Notes under the pieces: model-generated
Database searches by the model: none
What the model was told of the DNA's origin: nothing
What the model saw: the letters and a program-made list of their open reading frames with translations, nothing else
Shown here: piece after piece, positions 62,113 to 64,000 of the stretch
Position numbering within the stretch: position 1 is the first letter of the stretch
How the letters are laid out: each line of letters begins with the position of its first letter
Translations under genes and position numbers: made by a program
Origin: Paenibacillus zeisoli
Lineage (GTDB): Bacteria; Bacillota; Bacilli; Paenibacillales; Paenibacillaceae
Length of the DNA stretch: 64,000 bases
Assembly (NCBI RefSeq): GCF_003994465.1
Contig: NZ_RZNX01000001.1
Location: 186,001-250,000 of the forward strand
Direction: 5' to 3'

Positions 62113-63096
62113 ATGAAAATAATTTACTTAATTGTTCCTTTAGTTGTATTGGCAGGAGTTGTTGTCTGCAGTGTGGCATTTGGCGTGACGGACATTCCCA
62201 TTGGAACCGTCTGGGAATCGATTATCCATTACAATGCCAGCAATGAACATTTGATTATTCGGACGACACGAATTCCAAGAGCGCTTATAGCTGCTGCCGT
62301 CGGCGCGTGTCTTGCGATTGCCGGGGCGGTCATGCAGGTGTTGACCCGTAATCCGATCGCATCCCCAAGCACACTTGGTGTGAACGCGGGGGCCGCTTTC
62401 TTCATTATGCTCTGCGGATTAAGCCTGGGGATTAGCGGTCAGCAAGCATTTACCTGGGTAGCCTTGATTGGCGCAGCACTAAGCGGGGGAATTGTGTTCC
62501 TGCTGGGCAGTATCGGCAGAGATGGAATGACACCTGTGAAGATCACACTAGCCGGGGCCTCCATGAGTGCATTTTTTGCCTCGCTTACACAGGGACTGAT
62601 GCTTACAAATGGTAAAATGTTCGATCAGATTCTGGCTTGGCTGGTCGGTTCTGTAGCCGGCAGGGAAATGAGCCAGTTGGAAGCCGTATGGCCTTATATG
62701 GCTGCGGGAATGGCTATAGCCCTCTTGCTGAGCAGGCATCTGAACGTGCTTGCCATGGGGGATGATATGGCCCAGGGACTTGGTCAGAGCCCGGGCCGTA
62801 CAAAAGCGTTCGGCGCTGCTTCAGTCATTCTTCTGGCTGGTGGTTCTGTCGCTGTGGCAGGACCGATCGCTTTTGTAGGCATTATTATCCCGCATATCGT
62901 TCGATATTTGGTGGGTACCGATTATAGGTGGATCCTGCCCTGCAGCGCAGTATTCGGTGCGATTCTGCTGGTGGCCGCCGACTTGGGTTCAAGATACATA
63001 GCTATGCCGAAAGAGGTGCCTGTCGGTGTCATGACCGCGATTATGGGCGTACCCTTCTTCGTCTATATTGCTAGGAAAGGCAGACGTACATCATGA
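62113..63096 (+). CDS. Iron-siderophore ABC transporter permease (FecCD family)
   Basis: A 327-residue FecCD permease with about 9 helices. Motifs: RIPRALIAAAVGACLAIAGAVMQVLTRNPIASPSTLGVNAGAAFF and VAGPIAFVGIIIPHIVRYLVGTDYRWILPCSAVFGAILLVAADLGSRY. It is the first permease of the second siderophore importer and its stop overlaps the next start (ATGA at 63093), so the two are translationally coupled. The binding protein is encoded divergently. Confidence 0.93.
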   Translation: MKIIYLIVPLVVLAGVVVCSVAFGVTDIPIGTVWESIIHYNASNEHLIIRTTRIPRALIAAAVGACLAIAGAVMQVLTRNPIASPSTLGVNAGAAFFIMLCGLSLGISGQQAFTWVALIGAALSGGIVFLLGSIGRDGMTPVKITLAGASMSAFFASLTQGLMLTNGKMFDQILAWLVGSVAGREMSQLEAVWPYMAAGMAIALLLSRHLNVLAMGDDMAQGLGQSPGRTKAFGAASVILLAGGSVAVAGPIAFVGIIIPHIVRYLVGTDYRWILPCSAVFGAILLVAADLGSRYIAMPKEVPVGVMTAIMGVPFFVYIARKGRRTS

Positions 63097-64000
63097 GCAA
63101 ATATAAATCGATTCGATCTGCGGGCACCGGGTACTCGGTATTAATTGAGAAGAGAACGATCTGGATCTCCGCAGTTCTGCTTGTCCTTACTATGGGTACG
63201 ATGATTATAAGCACCGGCATGGGCAGTCTCTACATTTCTCCAATGAATGTAGTTAAAGTTCTTCTGGGCGTGGGGGACCCCGCTCATCAGGTGGTCGTAA
63301 TGAAGCTTCGTCTGCCACGTATCGTGATTGCCGCACTTGTTGGGGCATCGCTGGCGGTTGCAGGGGCCATATTACAGGGGGTTATTCGCAATCCTCTGGC
63401 TTCTCCGGATGTCGCAGGCATTACAGAAGGAGCTTCACTTGGTGCCGTGCTGTTCATATTTCTGCTGGGAGGAACAGTTCCGGTGCAATGGATGCCGATT
63501 GCCTCCATTACGGGGGCTCTTGCTGTGACAGGACTCTTGTACGTTCTGTCATGGAAGAGAGGAGTGGATCCCCTAAGGCTTGTTCTTATAGGAATCGGAC
63601 TATCAGCAGCTATCAAATCCTTATCTTATATGTTCATTATTTCCGGACCTATGCAGCTGGCTGAGCGTTCATTAACCTTTATGACGGGAAGTATCTATGG
63701 AGTCTCATGGGATAAGGATGTGATCACGTTGCTTCCCTGGTTAGCGATTCTGTTCCCCCTTACCTGGCTCCAAGCCCGCATTCTTAATATACAGGCACTC
63801 GGGGATGACACCGCCAGCAGTGCTGGGGCGCAGGTACAGAGACAGCGTTTTATTTTGATTCTACTGAGTGTAGCCTTAGCAGGAGCGGCAGTTGCCATCG
63901 GGGGCGCGATCACTTTCATTGGTCTTATGGCGCCGCACATGGCTCGGAAGCTTGCGGGTGCTTCATTTGGAAGTGTTCTTCCCGTTAGCGCCCTTCTGGG
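63093..64000 (+). CDS. Iron-siderophore ABC transporter permease (FecCD family), cut by window end
   Basis: The partner permease; 302 codons are visible before the window ends, and the usual length is about 335 to 350. Motifs: RLPRIVIAALVGASLAVAGAILQGVIRNPLASPDVAGITEGASLGAVLF and IGGAITFIGLMAPHMARKLAGASFGSVLPVSALLG. An ATPase gene may follow beyond the window. Confidence 0.92.
   Translation, partial: MSKYKSIRSAGTGYSVLIEKRTIWISAVLLVLTMGTMIISTGMGSLYISPMNVVKVLLGVGDPAHQVVVMKLRLPRIVIAALVGASLAVAGAILQGVIRNPLASPDVAGITEGASLGAVLFIFLLGGTVPVQWMPIASITGALAVTGLLYVLSWKRGVDPLRLVLIGIGLSAAIKSLSYMFIISGPMQLAERSLTFMTGSIYGVSWDKDVITLLPWLAILFPLTWLQARILNIQALGDDTASSAGAQVQRQRFILILLSVALAGAAVAIGGAITFIGLMAPHMARKLAGASFGSVLPVSALL

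Overview
The window looks like a chromosomal segment of a low-to-mid GC, spore-forming Firmicute close to Paenibacillus. Supporting signs are strong AAGGAGG ribosome sites, S-layer-homology (SLH) proteins, a glcU-gdh pair as in Bacillus, ccpN with its PPDK-regulator partner and glpX, a nasB-nasC-nasA nitrate cluster, a KinB-like sporulation kinase, and CcpA, Fur and GlnR/TnrA-type operators. No rRNA, tRNA or CRISPR array was found.

Layout. 1-5.7 kb: a sugar-binding lipoprotein (cut by the window edge), a secreted GH26 mannanase, an AraC regulator and an aldo/keto reductase. 5.8-6.7 kb: an unrecognised protein with a deoxyribosyltransferase/TIR-like C-terminus. 7.0-11.2 kb: an AT-rich, decayed phage-derived island (split MazG-like gene, AlbA_2/Schlafen-type protein, tail-fibre fragment, frameshifted HNH nuclease). 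11.3-21.6 kb: an SLH surface protein, then a sugar-sensing set (membrane-anchored binding protein, histidine kinase, AraC-type response regulator) and a ChvE-GguA-GguB-like sugar importer. 21.8-25.2 kb: formate dehydrogenase alpha subunit plus a DUF1641 partner. 25.5-29.7 kb: a large modular GH53 galactanase held to the wall by SLH domains. 29.8-34.9 kb: a diguanylate cyclase, ccpN, the PPDK regulator, glpX and aspartase. 35.0-36.5 kb: a cyclic-di-GMP riboswitch before a 95-residue unknown protein, convergent with a cyclic-di-AMP riboswitch before a CAP-domain secreted protein. 36.7-39.4 kb: an EamA transporter and glcU-gdh. 39.5-42.5 kb: a Fur-controlled siderophore uptake operon. 42.7-49.6 kb: a zinc metallopeptidase and the nas cluster. 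49.7-60.7 kb: an MBL hydrolase/TetR pair, an inactive-looking rhodanese under a CsoR/CstR-like operator, a SepM-like protease, an MFS transporter, a KinB-like kinase, a DUF2935 protein, ohrR-ohr, a SET-domain protein, an erythromycin-esterase-family protein and a spermidine-synthase-like protein. 60.9-64 kb: a second, divergent Fur-controlled siderophore system, running off the window.

How it fits together. Plant polysaccharide use (mannan, galactan, oligosaccharide import) is linked by CcpA cre sites found at four places. Gluconeogenic control (ccpN, PPDK regulator, glpX) forms one block. Nitrate assimilation carries a GlnR/TnrA box just ahead of its promoter. The most unusual feature is the pair of adjacent riboswitches for two different cyclic dinucleotides. 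Functions are read from sequence motifs only; no database search was run.
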